In this document: one piece after another, positions 1 through 11,726 of the stretch | Layout of the letters: the number at the start of each line of letters is the position of its first letter | Position numbering within the stretch: the first letter of the stretch is position 1 | Origin: Prorocentrum cordatum | Lineage: Eukaryota; Sar; Dinophyceae; Prorocentrales; Prorocentraceae | Assembly: GCA_963575745.1 (NCBI GenBank) | Contig: CAUYUJ010010402.1 | Location: forward strand, 264,275 to 328,274 | DNA length: 64,000 nucleotides | Direction of reading: 5' to 3' | Program-made: the position numbers and the translations under genes | The notes under the pieces: generated by a model | Told to the model about the DNA's origin: nothing | Database searches by the model: none | The model's input: only the letters and a program-made list of their open reading frames with translations

Positions 1-51
1 CGTCACCGCGTCCATCGTTACCCCAGCGATCGCCATCGCTGCCTCCCCCAC

Positions 52-122
52 TCCTCTTCCTCCTCCTCCTCCTCCTCCTCCTCCTCCTCCTCCCCCTCCT
101 CCTCCTCCTCCTCCTCCTCCTT
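52..122. repeat. (TCC)n microsatellite
   Basis: Nearly uninterrupted CTC/TCC trinucleotides. It is followed by short copies of a GCGATCGCCATCGCT-type phrase at about 30, 130 and 180. Nothing coding is seen in 1-540 apart from simple repeats, including a GGAGGGAG tract at 245-292 and TAAGTAACTTA-like phrases at 293-540. Confidence 0.9.
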
Positions 123-574
123 CCCCAAGCGATCGCCATCGCTACCTCCCCAACTCTTCCTCCTCCTTCCCCATGCAAGCGATCGCCATCGCTACCTCCC
201 CCAATTCACTCCTTTTGCGCGCGCGCGGCGCGGGCGCGCGGCGCGGCGCGGAGGAAGGAGGGAGGGAGGGGGAGGGAGGGAGGGAAGGAGGTAACTTACA
301 AGTTACTTATAAGTAACTTATAAGTAATACTAAGTGATGGTGCCTAAAATGTGTTAAGTAACTTTCAAGTACATATATGTAACTTACCCCGCTCGGCGAT
401 GGATGGAAAATAGTTAGAAGTAGAGCAAGTAAGTTATTTCCGCAAGAGAAGCACTTAAAAACATATGCCCTTAGTTAGGGAACATACTCAACAGATACTG
501 TTACTTAACACAAAACAGAAGTAACTTACACCCAGCTATAGGTAGCTCGTAAGTACGCCTAAGATCTTGAAGCC

Positions 575-1096
575 TCTAAGCGCCGGGTTCGCCGGGTTCG
601 CCGGGTGTGCCGGGTGCGCCGGGTGCGCCGGGTGCGCCCGGTGTGCCTGGTTTGCGGGGTGCGCCGGGTGCGCCGGGTGCGCCGGGTGCGCGGGGTGCGC
701 CGGGTGCGCCGGGTGCGCCGGGTGCGCCAAAAGGTGCGCCGGGTGTGCCGGGTGCGCCACGCGTGCCGGGTGCGCCGGGTGCGCCGGGTGCGCCGGGTGT
801 GCCGGGTGCGCCGGGTGCGCCGGATGTGCCGGGTGCGCCGGGTGTGCCAAGTGCGCCGGGCGCGCCGGGTGCGCCGGGTGCGCCGGGTGCGCCGGGTGCG
901 CCGGGTGCGCCGAATGCGCCGGGTGCGCCAGGTGTGCCAGGTGCGCCGGGTGCGCCAGGTGTGCCGGGTGTGCCGGGTGCGCCGGCTGCGCCGGATGTGC
1001 CGGGTGCGCCGGGTGTGCCAGGTGCGCCGGGTGTGCCGGGTGCGCCGGGTGCGCCGGGTGTGCCGGGCACGTGTGCCGGGTGTGCCGGGTGCGCCG
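575..1096. repeat. 9-bp GC-rich minisatellite (GCGCCGGGT)
   Basis: About 58 tandem copies of a 9-bp unit close to GCGCCGGGT with scattered substitutions. Because the unit is a multiple of three, several frames stay open and give collagen-like GAP/GVP or AHP repeats. I read those ORFs as by-products of the repeat, since every frame on both strands is open at once. Confidence 0.9.
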
Positions 1097-1311
1097 GGTT
1101 GCCCCGCACACGAGACTTTGCTCGCGGCGGCGGCGGCGGCGGCGCCGGCAGCGGAGGGGGAACAGCAGGACGAAATCGAATGGTTCGCACACTATGTAAA
1201 AAATGTCGGACTGCCGGAGGTCTCCGGAAGTCCCCACAAGTCCCTGGGCACCTTCGGAACGCCTCTGAAGCCCAGTGGGGGCCCAAAACATTCAGAAACC
1301 TGACATCCTCG

Positions 1312-1322
1312 AAGACGACGAG

Positions 1323-1362
<40 letters not shown>

Positions 1363-1458
1363 AGGACGAGGACGAGGACGACGACGACGACGACGACGAC
1401 GACGACAACGACGTCGCGACGGCGGCGGCGGTGGCGGCGGCGGCGGCGGCGGCGGCAA
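1312..1458. repeat. (GAC)n and (GGC)n microsatellite
   Basis: GAC/GAG trinucleotides at 1312-1412 pass into a GGC run at about 1420-1458. Poly-Asp, poly-Ser or poly-Ala frames here are artefacts of the triplet repeat. Confidence 0.85.
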
Positions 1459-1682
1459 CGACGACGTTGTTTTCGCGGCGGGAGTGCTGCTCCACTGCCC
1501 GGACTACTACGAGTGGTGTTTAAAGTGGTACTACTCGTGCTGATACCATTGCTATACTCAATGACGGGGATCGAAACCGACAGTATTTCTCTTATGGCGC
1601 CGCCTTCCTCTTCGGACCTTTGTCTCGCCGTGGATTATCCGCCTCCGCGCCCCGAAGCGCGAGGTCTTAGGTATTCGGGCTT

Positions 1683-2075
1683 GGCCCGCCTGTGTTTCGC
1701 GCGAGGTAACTGACTGAGCTGACTGACTGGCTGACTCGTCACAAGCGTTAGGCGACAGCTTTATCTTCGGCCGGTCGAAGGCGCAACGCGTGGCACAACC
1801 AACGGAGGACCAATGATAGGCTCGGAGGCCGGGGACACAGTCTCTAGCGCAGGCCGTGGGAGCCAGACGCATCCCCGGCGGCCGGGGTCGCACCCGATGG
1901 CGCAACCAATCGTAGCCAGTTATATCCTGGGCGGCCGAGGGCGCAACCTATTGCAAAGCTGCCCCAGGAGCCAATTCTACCCTCGGCAGCCGCAGGCGCA
2001 ACCGTTTTCGGAACCAATCGGAGCCAGGTATATACTCGGCGGCCGAAGGCGCAGCAACCTATGGAGCCTCATTGT
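1683..2075 (+). repeat. Degenerate copy of the 53-bp-array interspersed element (copy X0)
   Basis: Starts with the flank also seen at the other copies (TTTCGCG... followed by ACTGACTGAGCTGACTGACTGG) and continues as about five diverged units related to GGCCGAGGGCGCAACCTATGG / CGCAACCAAT. Better copies lie at 25318-26040, 26140-26585, 28000-28945 and 31225-31965. The 3' tail of the element is not recognisable here, so this copy is truncated or older. Confidence 0.6.
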
Positions 2076-2229
2076 TTGACCGCGCAAGCGTTTCTAGTTC
2101 GCGGGGGCCGGCGGGGGTTCGCCGCGGGCGTGCTCGATAAATGGAGCCCGAAAAGAATGCTTTAAGCACTTGGACAAGCTTACGCGCATTGAGCTGCAAA
2201 ATCTGGCCAGACTTCGCGCGATCTGGCAA

Positions 2230-3209
2230 TGCGCCTGTCACGACCTTGCCGGACGCAAAAGTGGCCCGCCACGACATGGGCAGAAACTCCCTTGTCAGGG
2301 CCGTCAATCCTACCGGCCCTCTGGGCGTAGATGCGTTAGGGCGCTTCCTCTTCCAACGCGTTTCTTCTCCTTCGGGGAGGGGCTTGCCCTTCCCCCCACC
2401 CCCCCCCCTCCCCCCCTGGCCCCCGGGACATGGACAGGGGCGCCCCGACGCGTTGGAGCGTCGAAGATGGCCAAAGACGTCTCCAAGAAAGCCTCGGAGA
2501 GCCCCAGCTGGGCGGGGCCCACAGTTGGCTGGTAATGGCGCAGGATCGCTCAAGACGGCCCCGAATATGCTCCAAGGAGTTCCCAAGAACGCTCCAAACT
2601 GGCTCCGAGAGGCCTCCGAGAGCCCAAACCCTTTCAGCATGTTGCCTTCTCGCCTTTTCGTTCCACATGGCCATCCCAAACCCCAGGACGGCTCCAAGAT
2701 TGCCCAACCGGGCCCAAGAGAGCCCCAAGGGCGTCCCTGAAGCCTCCCACAGTGCCCCAAGCGAGTCCCAAGAGGCGCCTGGACAGCCCAAAGACGTGCC
2801 CAGGAGGCCTCGAAGAGGCCCCTAAGAGACCCCCATGAAGCTTCAAGGGCATCCTTGGCGCACCCGAGATGCCCCCGAGACGCTCCAAGAGGCCTCCTCA
2901 ACACTCCCCAGAGACATCCGGAGAAACTCTTATGCTCGTCCTGCTTCTTCCTCCTTCCTTCTCCTTTCTCTCCCTCCTCCACCTCTTCTTCCTCGTCCAC
3001 CTGCTCCTGTTCTTCCTTTTCACTTCCACGAGACGCCAGAGGAGACCCCAAGAGGCAATCAACCGGCGTGTGGCTCTTGAATCGCCCCTTTTCTCACCCT
3101 CCCCCCTCTCCCCCCCTCCCCCTTTTCATCCCCCCCACCTCATCCTCCCCCTCCGCCTCCTCCTCATCCTTATCGCCCCCCTCGCTCCTCCTCCTCCTCC
3201 TCCTCGTCC

Positions 3210-3240
<31 letters not shown>

Positions 3241-3850
3241 TCCTCGTGTTCCTCCTCCTCCTCCTCCTCCTCCTCCTCCTCCTCCTCATCCTTCTCTTCC
3301 TCCTTATGACGAACTCCCCCATTATCCTTCCTCCCCCCCGCCCTTCCCGCACCTTTTTCCCCTCCTTGTACTCCTCCCGCCCCCTCCTCCCCGACAGCGA
3401 CGACGGAGATCACGACGACGAAGACGACGACGACGGCGACGACGAAGGCGACAGCGGCAGCGGCGGGCGGGAAAAGGGAGGGAGATGAGAAGGGGAGGAG
3501 GGACACGCCGAGGTTCAGGCCTCGAGCCTCGAAAATGGCATCCGGGGAGCTTCCTCGTCGCCACGGCTGGGCAGCAGAAGAACTGGCAGCAGCACCCGCA
3601 GCAACACCAGCAGCAGGACCAACAGCACGATAACCAACAACACCAGCCGCAGCATCGGCACCCCAGCAGCAGCAGCAGCACCAGGCGCCGCAACAGCATC
3701 AACTGCAGCACCCGCCCCCTTCGATGTGAGATATATCATAATTCACTGTGTTGCCCGCGATGTTTCCATGTGCGCGCCCCTTCCCACCTTCTTCCGTCAA
3801 CTCTCGAAGACATCGTTTCTGGATGGCTTGATCCGGGCACGCGAAGCGCC
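2230..3850 (+). repeat. Composite interspersed repeat, copy R1
   Basis: Four parts recur in the same order elsewhere in the window. A GC-rich head (CCGGCCCTCTGGGC..., then a C/G-rich tract) is at 2230-2440. A degenerate array of CCAAGAnGGCCC-like phrases is at 2460-2910. Microsatellites ((TCC)n, (GAC)n, (AGC)n) fill 2940-3710. A conserved tail ending in ATGGCTTGATCCGGGCACGCGAAGCG is at 3720-3850. Related copies are at 5945-13110, 13200-14310, 26690-28005, 28930-30165 and 59500-60180. No protein of its own is evident; a non-autonomous element is possible. Confidence 0.6.
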
Positions 3851-3854
3851 AGAC

Positions 3855-4080
3855 TTTTTTCAAACGACGCCGACGTCGCCCTGGTCACCGTTGAAGCCTG
3901 CTTTGAATCAATTTGTATACCATTGCAAAAATTTGCCAATCGCGCAAGGTTGGGCCCAATTGCCACGTACGTCTCTTCCTCACTAAAGGCTGTGTCCACC
4001 CAAGGGTAATCACACTCCGCCATTGCGAAATCCGCAGCCGCGCGGCCAGGCACGACGAGCCTAAGCTTTGAGACGCACAC
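3855..4080 (-). CDS. Candidate exon of an unrecognised protein
   Basis: The minus frame reads a non-repetitive stretch of about 75 residues beginning MCVSKLRLVVPGRAAADFAM and containing DYPWVDTAFSEEETYVAIG. It stands out from the surrounding simple sequence by mixed composition without low-complexity runs. It ends where the tail of a composite repeat begins at 3850. With the larger minus-strand exon at 5072-5945 it may belong to one gene, the intron between them being the GGCTATAG minisatellite. No family is recognised; start and splice sites are not fixed. Confidence 0.35.
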
Positions 4081-4289
4081 CGGCTGTCAATCAGCCAAAC
4101 GAGACCCCGATAACGCCGCCAGACGGCTCAGGAGACCCACCCCCCGCCCCCCCTTCCCCGCTCCCCGGCGGACCCTGAAGACAACCCATGAGGCAGTCGG
4201 AAAGCCTCCGAAAAGTCCAGAAGCAGGCCCGGTGACGCTGACCAGAATCCCCCACATCACACCGGAGCAAAAGCCAATTCCGAATTTTT

Positions 4290-5045
4290 GGGGGGCTGTG
4301 GGGCTACAGAGCTAGAAGGCTTTAAAGTTGTGGAGCTGTAGAACTATGTCGGCTATATGTTTATAAGGATATGAAAACTATAAGGCTTTTGGGCTATGGG
4401 ACTATAGGGCCACAGGGGTATAGAACCATAGGGCTACTGGGCTATGGGGCTATAAAGTTGTAGGGCTATAAGACTACAGGGCTATGGGGCTGTGGGGGGA
4501 TGGGTCTATAGAGTCATATGGCTATAATGATATAGGGCTGTGAGGCTATGACTATGGGGCTGAATGGGGCTGTAGGACTATAGGGCATCAGGGCCATACA
4601 GCTATAGGCCTGTAGGGATATACGGCTATAGGACTATAGGACTATGGGGCTATAGGGCAATAGCAGTATAGGGCTACAAGGCTGTAGGACTATGTGGCTG
4701 TAGGGTTCCGTGGGCTATTGGGCTCTAGGGCTGTTGGGCTATAGGACTACATGGGTGCAAGTCCATAGGGCTATAGGGCAACAAGGTTGCAGCGGCATAT
4801 GGTCTACTGGGCGCGGGGGCGACCGGGCACCCGGACATCCGGGCACCCCAGGGCGCCCCCGGGCACCTCCGGGCACCTCAGACCCCCCGGGCACCCGGGC
4901 ATTCGGGCACCCGGACACCTGGGCCCTTCCGGGCACTTCCGGGCCCCACCGGGGACTTCCGAGCATCCCCCGGGCACTTGCAGGCACCCCCAGGCACCTC
5001 CGGACACCGCCGGCGCACCCGCGCGCCTTGGGGCACCTGGGCCGG
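4290..5045. repeat. Degenerate GGCTATAGG minisatellite followed by CCGGGCACC minisatellite
   Basis: 4290-4800 is built of 7-10 bp phrases such as GGGCTATAG, GGACTATAG and GGGCTGTAG. From about 4805 to 5045 the motif changes to CCGGGCACC/CCGGGCACTT phrases. All reading frames here reflect the repeat (for instance repeated GTSGHP). The two sections meet abruptly at about 4800. Confidence 0.8.
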
Positions 5046-5071
5046 CCACCGAAATCGACGGCGCACTTCAC

Positions 5072-5945
5072 CTACGCATATGAATCCGCCAGGACCCAGA
5101 GGCGAGGTCTGCCTTGGGACGTACTACCTTGAGGCCCCCAGCAACCCTCTCCTACAGAGACCCCCACGGGCATCCAAGGCAACGCTGGCTCATAACGCCA
5201 GGCCCGGCGGGAGAGCCCGAAGGACAATGCATGGGCCAAAACGTTTTTGCCCACAGATTCGGATAATCCATCCATGTTCGTGACTAGTTGCATTGCCTCT
5301 TTGTACGTCTTGGCAACTGGTATCCCTTCTGTGAATTCTTGGAATCTCTTTGTCCCGAAAACTTCAATGATGCGACTGACTGCTAAATAGGGACCATCGG
5401 GTAACGTATTTAATTGAAACGTGTTCTCGATCTCTGTTAAATCTACTCTCAAATCGTTTTTGCAATATTCTAAATCCTCCAAATTCTTGAGCTCGTTCCC
5501 AGACTGAGTAAAATAATCCACAGCACCCAAATGGCGCAAGCGTCCACAAACGTACATACGCCTGATGAACCCAACGTCTTTGTGATTGCCACACGAGGCC
5601 GCAAAACCTTTCAACCGTTGTGGATCGTCAATGACGGGGCGCAGCTGTAGGCAGGCCAGAAGGCGCGCCAGATTAAGGCGAGTTCGCAGTAAGTGTTGAA
5701 GTTTGTTTGGAAATTCCGACGCCCTCCGCTCCAACTTCGCTTTGCGAGGCCCGAGGAAATGCAAGATTTTATTGACGTGCAATGCTCGGGGGGCGCCAAT
5801 AAATTCAAGACCCACCAAAACATCAAAACGTTCATCGCAACAAGAAATGGCAAGCCGGGCCACGATGTATGTCGCCAGGAGTGCAGCGACCCACGTGCGA
5901 ATGTGATTAGCATGTCGGCGATAATCCAAACAGCCCGTTTGGGCC
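5072..5945 (-). CDS. Unrecognised protein, large exon
   Basis: An open frame of about 290 residues of balanced composition, with motifs such as HIRTWVAALLATYIVARLAI (a hydrophobic, possibly membrane-associated helix near the start), KLQHLLRTRLNLARLLACLQ and PDGPYLAVSRIIEVFGTKRF. The frame is free of simple repeats, unlike everything around it, which argues for real coding sequence. Upstream (from about 5945) it runs into the GC-rich head of a composite repeat, so the first part of the 321-codon frame is probably not genuine; an acceptor near 5945 or truncation by the repeat are both possible. The stop lies at 5072, beside the CCGGGCACC minisatellite. I do not recognise the family. Confidence 0.5.
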
Positions 5946-6814
5946 GCAGGCGTTTCGACGATTTCGGTCGACCGCCGCCCCCCCTTCCCCCTGGACCCCA
6001 AAGCGCCCCCCCTGGGTCTGAAAAGGGGAGGGGCCAAAGGAAATTCGAAAATCCAAGACGCTGTTATACGGTTTCAAAGACCCAGAGAAAACCCGAAATG
6101 AACTCCAGGATGGTTTCAAAAACCCGCGGTGGGCCACTATGGCCTCGCACAAGCATCGATGAATTCCCAAGACCGCCCAAAAACTGGCCTGGGTTCCATA
6201 AGGCCCCCTCTCCCTTCCCCGATAATGCCCCGGAGAGCACCAAAAAGGACCGCGGAGGCCCCCAAGCGCCCACCCCCCCCTTCCCCTCCAGCTGGCCCTC
6301 CGACCGCCCCCAGACGCAACCAAGACGCCCCAAGAGGCGGCTTCCGAGAATCCGAGAGGCATCCAGAAGGCCTCCGGCCCTTTTGCTCGCAGTCCCCCCC
6401 CGTGTCCCCCTATGCCGCCTCGCACCCCATCCCCCTTTCAATTTGCTCCTTACTCCCACTCCTCCTCCTCCTCCTCCTCCTCCTCCTCCTCCTCCTCCTC
6501 CTCCTCCTTACAGACCTCGCAGACCTTGGCGCGCCTGGTCTATCCATGATCGGCCGACGCCCTACCACAATCAGTCGCTGTCGTCGGATGGGCTCCTGCC
6601 TCCGAAGGGTGGGAGCAGGGGCGCTTCGTCCTCTTCCTCCAAGAGCCGCGACCGCACCAGAGCCAGATTCTGGGCAGCGGCGCGGGCAGATTCACTCTGC
6701 CCAGGGATAACAAGGTCAGGGTCACCACCAGGAACGGGGCCAGACGAGGACGAGGCAGACGACAGAGGATAAAACGGGAGGGACGACAAAGGCAGGGAAG
6801 GGCCCAGCCTGTAG

Positions 6815-7856
6815 TTAGTCCCAGGGTACAGTCCTCGGAGAAGTTTGCTCCTTTTCAGCACTTCCCACAGGGGGATCACAATCGCTGAGGAGCCTAGTCC
6901 CCGCACGAACACACGCAATCCCTCCACATGCAACGCAAAAGATTAACGGCACATCCGTTTCCACCAGCCGCGCCCAGTGCAACTTGCGCCGCGCCCCACC
7001 ACCCCCCCGCAAAAGCGAAACCAGCGTGGGATTGGGGTTGGCGCACTGGGTGGTGGTAACAGGTGTGATGGCTCGCAAGCACCTCCTGCACCTATAACCC
7101 TTTCCATGGGGGACCGGGAGGTGGGCGGAGGGTGCTCTGGGCACTTTGGCCCGCACGGGCCGATTCACACCTTTGAACGCTATCTCACACGGGGGCCGCA
7201 CCGACAGGATCGCGACCAATCCTGCTGCTAGGGAGGCGTCTTCTGCCATCCCTTCTTCAAAAAGCGAAACTTCCCCTGAACTGAGACAATGAATTCTGGC
7301 CCCCTGCTTGGCCCAATGATCCACCGCAGTCGAGCCAGAGATGGCACACCCACCCCCAAAACTGGTAGCACTCTCCATGCTGCGGTGGGCCTTAACCTTC
7401 GTGAGGGCGGGCCAACCTTTACAGTGCCTACTGATCTCCCGCCAGAAGAAATGCAGCCTGGAAGACCCTTCCAAAACCTTCCGAGGAGACCTCGACCCAG
7501 ACACCAACGCCGCACAATCAACCGAGATAGGTTTTGGCTGGGTCTTCTCTTGCTGCGTCCTAAGAATAGCAACTGCTAGACCTGCATGCTCGGCATCGGC
7601 CGCTTGCTGAGCAAACTCCTTAGGGAGGGGTCCGTAGATCCCTCTGACAGGTCTTTCCCCATCCATTTGAACTACAGCTAGGCCAGCCCTCGAGATTTCG
7701 GGAAAGTCCCCGTGAAAGCAGGACCCGTCTGTAAATAAGGTGTCCTCAGGCTGAAACCAAAACGGCTCACAGGGCACCCCTTCTCCTTCGAAAAACCTCA
7801 AATCCCAATCCTGGGCGGGCTCGGGAAGGTCAGGGAAGGGGGCCCAAAGACGACTG
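6815..7856 (-). CDS. LINE ORF2 C-terminal part: RNase H domain and terminal zinc-like motif
   Basis: RNase HI signatures are visible in order: LFTDGSCFHGD (first Asp), AADAEHAGLAVAIL (Glu), ISVDCAALVSG (second Asp), LTKVKAHRSMES (His segment) and STAVDHWAKQGARIH (last Asp), so the D-E-D-D catalytic set is intact. RNase H would remove the RNA strand during target-primed reverse transcription. A Cys-containing segment follows (YRCRRCLRAI, later IFCVACGGIACV), resembling the short zinc-binding tail common in such elements. The domain is in a different frame from the reverse transcriptase; the break is near the AAAAA run at 7857-7861, where the upstream frame ends SCLF and this one resumes with FSRLWAPFP. 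Confidence 0.8.
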
Positions 7857-10155
7857 AAAAAGACACGACTCTGGCCCTGCAGCTAGGGCCTGGTCGACAA
7901 GCTCCTGGCAGAAATGTTCATTCCTAGCAACTACCGCTGGTCTGTACGTGCAAGTCCAGCACCTGTGCCACACCGTGTCTCGCTCACCACAGTGCTGGCA
8001 GAGATCGGGCACCTCATAGCCCCACTTGGACATGGAAGCTCCTGTAGGCATCGATCCTGCTAACAGTTGAAAGAAAACATGACGCTGGCATCCATTCAGG
8101 GCTTTTGCTACTCTTTGAATGGCAGGTAACCACAGCCCTCTGGACAGAATCTCATGCTCAACACCTGGGCTCGGCAGGTGCTTGAGAAAGTACCTCCTAA
8201 GATACACATCCTGGAGGTCACGGGTGAAAGCGTCAGCCACTTGGGCAGGTGGCCTTTCCGCGATGATCCACTTGAATCCAGGCCTAGACACAAAAGTAGC
8301 TGGACCCTCCCAAGACCAACCGCCAGCTTCCAACCACAACAGCATGGCCGAGATCGGGCCACGCGTCCTATACAACCACGGCTTCCGCTGGGTGGTCTGG
8401 AGGGTGGCAACTGCGCTATGAAACACTCTACTTAGTTGGCCTGGAGTCAGGGCGTCACCGTGTCGAGGTCGTGCAAAACTAGAGGGCTCACTGGAGTGCC
8501 ACCATTCCCACCACATGAGGTCCAAGTTGCAGCCTTTCTTACTAATACCTGAGGCCCTGGCAGAGGCCCTCCTCATATGAAGAATCTCAGTAGGCGCAAC
8601 CCCCTGCACCTCCATCCCATAAAATACAATACTGATGCACCCACTTTTGAACAGTCGGGCACGCATGCGCCGAGACACCTTCAAGAACGCCAGACGCTTC
8701 GAACGGGCCCGAAAAGTCCGAAACCTCTTCTTGCGAATAGCCCTCGCCAAGGGTGTGTGTTGGTGTTTGCCCGCCGAGAACGCCGCGCCAAGATTTCCTG
8801 GGGCATAAGCCCTGGTGCCACTTAGTTGACCCAGAGCCTCGCGGATGTCCTTCACGAGCCTCAACGAATTTCCCGTCACCATCATTTTCCTCTCGGCAAG
8901 CGGGACGCGGAGGGTGGAGGAGATATAGTAGGCCATGGTCGTGGCCAACGCCTGGAGGTTGGCCACGCAGACGTGCTCGCTCTCGTGCCACGAGTGAAAC
9001 GGGAGATCGTCGATGTGCAGCCCGAGTCCTGTGTCGGGCACACCTGTAGACCTCTGAACGGAAGATAACATGAAAGCTTTGGCCTCGTAGGTGGCCGAGG
9101 TGCTACCCGCAACGATCCCCTGGGTGGGAGTGATCCCCTCCGAGTACGCTCCATCTAATAACAGGTACCTGGTCCACCGATAAGTGGAAATGGTATAAGT
9201 CAGAACGCGGAGGGGGAGGTGACACGAAAAAACCTTGATTTGCCAACTCCTGATGTCCTATGTGTTCGTAGAACTGGAGGAGGTCCCAAAGCAACGTCCC
9301 ATAATGAACTTTGGTCCCTGAAGCTAGTTCTGCTTGGACACTTTGACGCCAAGCAATGTCCAGGCAGCTGCGGCCCTGCCCCATGGAGAACTGCGGTCCT
9401 AGCCCCACATCGCATTCCCAACGACGACATGGATCCCGATTGGTCTTTCCGTGAAGCCTTTCGAAAGCATTGTAGCGGCCAATGGGCCTTCTGCCTTTGT
9501 CGGGACGGCCCATCAAAAAGACAACCAACTGTTGCGTAGAAGACGGGGCCTGACCAACCACATCCATAAGATGGTAAAGCCAAGACACAACTCCCAAAGA
9601 CTCCAGACTCAACATCCTAAAGTGGCGCGGATGAAACCCATCTGGGCAACAAGTAAACTTTGCAAACCGCGACCCAATGTGCTGAAGTTGTTCTGGAGGG
9701 ACTGGGCCTGGGACCGGCACCGATACTGCTGGGAGCTCGAGGGGAGGCTGAACAGAACTGGCATCGGCAGCAGCATCCCAGGCTTGCCTCCACAACTTGG
9801 TCTCTGCGCGGAGGCGAACTGGCAAAGAGCTGGAAAACGCACCACCCTCCTCCGCAACTTCCTCGCGAAGTGGCACTCCCGAGCGGAGAAAAGAATAAGC
9901 TCGCCTTCCACCATTGCCGACTGCTACTCTACTCCATTCCTCCCATGCTGCTCTGGCCTTGCTCCTATCCTCCAACTGCCCCATGCGAAGAAAGACGGTA
10001 ACAAATGGCAGACAGGCGTCGATGAAATGGACATGCTCCTCAGCCGACCTCTTGGCCTGAAAATGCTGAGCACAGGTCGCCAAAAAGGGGTGCCAGAACG
10101 AGATGCCTTGCCTCCAGTAGCGCCTGAAAGGGCCACCTCGCACCGGTAGCCTTTC
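7830..10155 (-). pseudogene. LINE ORF2 central part: reverse transcriptase
   Basis: Reverse-transcriptase blocks on the minus strand: ADG-like entry CCPDGFHPRHFRMLSLESLG, GRPDKGRRPIGRYNAFERLH (block 2-like), LLWDLLQFYEHIGHQEL (motif A, Asp present), TRYLLLDGAYSEG then TQGIVAGSTSATYEAKAF (motif B) and LGLHIDDLPFHSW (motif C, IDD instead of YADD). The first part (to about 9230) and the second part (from about 9225) are in different frames; the break lies near the A-run at about 9225-9230 or the C-run just after, because HLPLRVLTYTISTYRW continues the alignment in the shifted frame. The upstream frame also carries a TAG at 10156-10158 between RHVLLRQ and ERLPV. Catalytic aspartates are kept, so the decay may be recent or partly sequencing error. 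Confidence 0.8.
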
Positions 10156-11519
10156 CTACTGGCGCAACAGGACGTGGCGGTAGTCCTCCCTGCGCTCTGG
10201 GCTGAGGAACAGGGCTCGCAGATCCTTGAACCGCAAAACCACCCAATGAATGGCACGGCCTGGGAACGCACTTGAGTACTGCTTGGTGGCCAAGAGGGTT
10301 CTAACCGAGACATCTTTGAACTCCAACTGAGACCCTCCGAGAAGCCCCTTGGGATTCGACACAAGTGTGATCTGCGGGAGCTCTCGCCACGCACGTTTAC
10401 GCCATTCCAAGAAGACCTCCTCCAGACTGGTAACTCCCATCTCACGAGTATGACCCCATATCATAGTGCCCATGCCGTTCCCGTCCAGTCGATGCTCCAA
10501 GAAAGCCCGTAATTTGCCTTCTAAGTCCGAATAACATGGCGGGGCCACTCTGGGCCCAATACCTGGCTCAGCTGGGACCTTCTGGTACGCCTCGGGGACC
10601 CGAACAGTGATGTCCTGGCATGCTTGCATGAGCTTCACAGTAACTGGCCTATGCGGGCTGAAGGGGGCGCTGAGGTCCGTCTCTAGATCTGCCGAGGTGT
10701 GGTCCATCACACGGCTGAGAATAAAATAATCGAGGTACGACGACGACCCTGGCACAACATGCGTAGGCACAGATGGAGCCCTGATGATTGCCCCTACCTG
10801 CGCCAGCGGAGCAACTGATGCCATCACACTAGGAGCAACATTGAAATCACCTGCGACAATGAACGGAACGCTGTGCTCAATACAACCCTTCCATATGGCA
10901 TTCATCGCTCTGATGTCATCCTCCTTCATCCCTTCCGAGTCCCGCAAATAAACATAATACAGGGCCATCAGACCACATCCTGCACTGCGAAAAAAAAACA
11001 CACACGCGAGACTCGCCAGGCAACGAGCGTAGATGAAGAGGTAGGGGGAACCCACGTATCAAGATGCTTCCTCGCAATAATGAAAGTCCCTCCTGATCCG
11101 TCCCCAGCCTCTGTCTGAATACACTCGCAGCCGTAGACGCGCCAACCTGCTCTCTGCAGTCGCGCCTGCGTGCGCTGGTACAGGGCACCTCCAAGACGGT
11201 GGCCCTGTAAGAAACAAATGTCAGCATCCGTCTCGCGGACCAACTCATTGAAACTAGGGGCCTTCCTCGGAATGGATTCTAGACCATCACACCCCCTGGA
11301 CTCGGCAACCCAACTGGATCCGTTGAACGTCAGGAGCTTCAGCGGCAACAAATCACAAACTCGACGCTTCCGAACGAGCGCTGGAGCTTGTCCCTGCAAG
11401 GGACGATTGAACGCCCCGCGTCCTGATACACTATTTTCAATACTGCGGGCAGCAAAAGATGGGGAGAGGGTTGTGGCAATCCTGCCACCTCGCCTGTCCT
11501 CGCTGAAGTAGATTCCCAA
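10156..11519 (-). pseudogene. LINE ORF2 N-terminal part: EEP-family endonuclease
   Basis: The EEP endonuclease fold that nicks target DNA is visible as LKLLTFNGSSWV (first strand with Asn), ADICFLQGHRLGG (Gln in place of the usual QE/Glu block), IVAGDFNVAPS (GDFN block), SSYLDYFILSR and FSPHRPVTVKL (SPHRP in place of SDH). The frame changes at the nine-A run at 10990-10998: the upstream frame reads AWRVSRVCFFF and the downstream frame continues ACVFFFRSAGCGLMALYY. The QGH block and SPHRP block differ from textbook APE-type nucleases but fit what I know of dinoflagellate LINE endonucleases. Confidence 0.75.
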
Positions 11520-11726
11520 GGCCTAGGAGACCCACATGGCCCAGAGGAAGGTCCCCTCGTGAAGGAAGCAGACGACAACTCCGATGAACCACACAAGGAT
11601 GCTGGACCACACCGTGGGGTTCGCGAAGGCCACGAGCTCGCTGGTGACGCCTCCGAGGAAGCCCTTGAACTGGCCGCTGTGGCACGCACTGTGTCGTCAT
11701 CCTGCTCATCACTCCAGACATATTGC

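Noticed and set aside
1192-1523. Poly-Asp, poly-Ser and poly-Arg ORFs
   Set aside because: Pure triplet microsatellite read in different frames.
567-1713. Collagen-like protein (GAPGAPGVP repeats) on the plus strand
   Set aside because: The 9-bp minisatellite keeps all six frames open simultaneously; there is no non-repetitive domain and no start context.
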